DNA of 64,000 nucleotides from Serratia fonticola (GTDB lineage Bacteria; Pseudomonadota; Gammaproteobacteria; Enterobacterales; Enterobacteriaceae). The stretch covers positions 124,001 through 188,000 of the forward strand of contig NZ_VFMK01000001.1 in NCBI RefSeq assembly GCF_006715025.1, in the 5' to 3' direction. The notes under the pieces were generated by a model. That model did no database searches and had not been told where the DNA came from. It saw nothing but the letters and a program-made list of their open reading frames with translations. The translations under genes and the position numbers were made by a program. Within the stretch, counting starts at the first letter, position 1. Every line of letters starts with the position of its first letter. Below are positions 63,874 to 64,000 of this stretch, one piece after another.

Positions 63874-64000
63874 TTTTGGTAGTAGACTCCTGCGACAAAT
63901 AAAATGCAAAGCGCGCCTCTAACTCCTCAGAAAAATCACCATCAATCTCATCCAGAGCAATAGAACCCACATCGCGATACCACGTCGTCGCGCAATTAAA
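63857..64000 (-). CDS. C-terminal end of an unrecognised gene (runs off the right edge)
   Basis: 47 codons are open to the window edge and end at TAA (63857-63859): FNCATTWYRDVGSIALDEID, then a continuing acidic helix-like tail ending TTKNVNAK. The overlap with the next gene supports that it is real. No family is recognised. The OmpA-domain protein downstream is its operon partner. Confidence 0.6.
   Translation of the reverse strand, partial: FNCATTWYRDVGSIALDEIDGDFSEELEARFAFYLSQESTTKNVNAK

Overview
The window reads as the chromosome of an enterobacterium of the genus Serratia (Yersiniaceae). Gene order and protein sequences follow Escherichia coli core loci closely. A 563-residue chitinase of the S. 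marcescens ChiA type lies next to the dpp operon, and ERIC repeats are scattered between genes. Base composition is moderately G+C-rich throughout, except for one AT-rich orphan gene near 51 kb. Layout, left part (1-29 kb): the 5' end of cyaA (minus strand, TTG start) diverges from hemC-hemD-hemX-hemY. After a 1-kb gap comes the tRNA operon Arg-His-Leu-Pro (minus), then the amino-acid permease yifK. The complete enterobacterial common antigen operon follows on the minus strand (wecA-wzzE-wecB-wecC-rffG-rffH-wecD-wecE-wzxE-wecF-wzyE-wecG). It makes UDP-GlcNAc, UDP-ManNAcA and TDP-Fuc4NAc sugars into the lipid-linked trisaccharide, flips it and polymerises it. Upstream are rho, trxA, rhlB, gppA, rep and ppiC, all in the E. 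coli order. Right part (29-64 kb): after ppiC the gene order jumps to a region that lies elsewhere in E. coli. It holds an inactive-looking M16 peptidase homologue (yhjJ), the dicarboxylate transporter dctA, a second dicarboxylate/anion carrier of the DASS family, and a membrane GGDEF-EAL protein (yhjK/pdeK-like). Then comes the full type-II cellulose locus: bcsR-Q-A-B-Z-C (minus) and the divergent bcsE-F-G (plus). BcsG predicts phosphoethanolamine-modified cellulose. Beyond it are an AT-rich orphan membrane protein, a 0.8-kb non-coding element with large inverted repeats, dppABCDF (dipeptide uptake), chiA (secreted chitinase), a second tRNA-Pro, eptB (lipopolysaccharide phosphoethanolamine transferase), an N-terminally truncated ohr remnant, and an OmpA-domain protein whose upstream neighbour runs off the window. 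Most interesting non-coding structure: the 51.6-52.4 kb element consists of two diverged, divergently oriented copies of one unit. Each copy carries two hairpins whose stems differ in sequence but keep pairing and loop, and each ends in the same terminator-like hairpin, so it is a candidate structured-RNA family or RNA-bearing mobile repeat. Also notable are tandem 3'-end remnants of tRNA-Pro at both tRNA-Pro loci, a 128-bp perfect identity between those loci 55 kb apart, and ERIC elements placed inside the wec operon, in the rho leader and at the ppiC promoter. All calls come from reading the sequence and from remembered family members; no searches were run.
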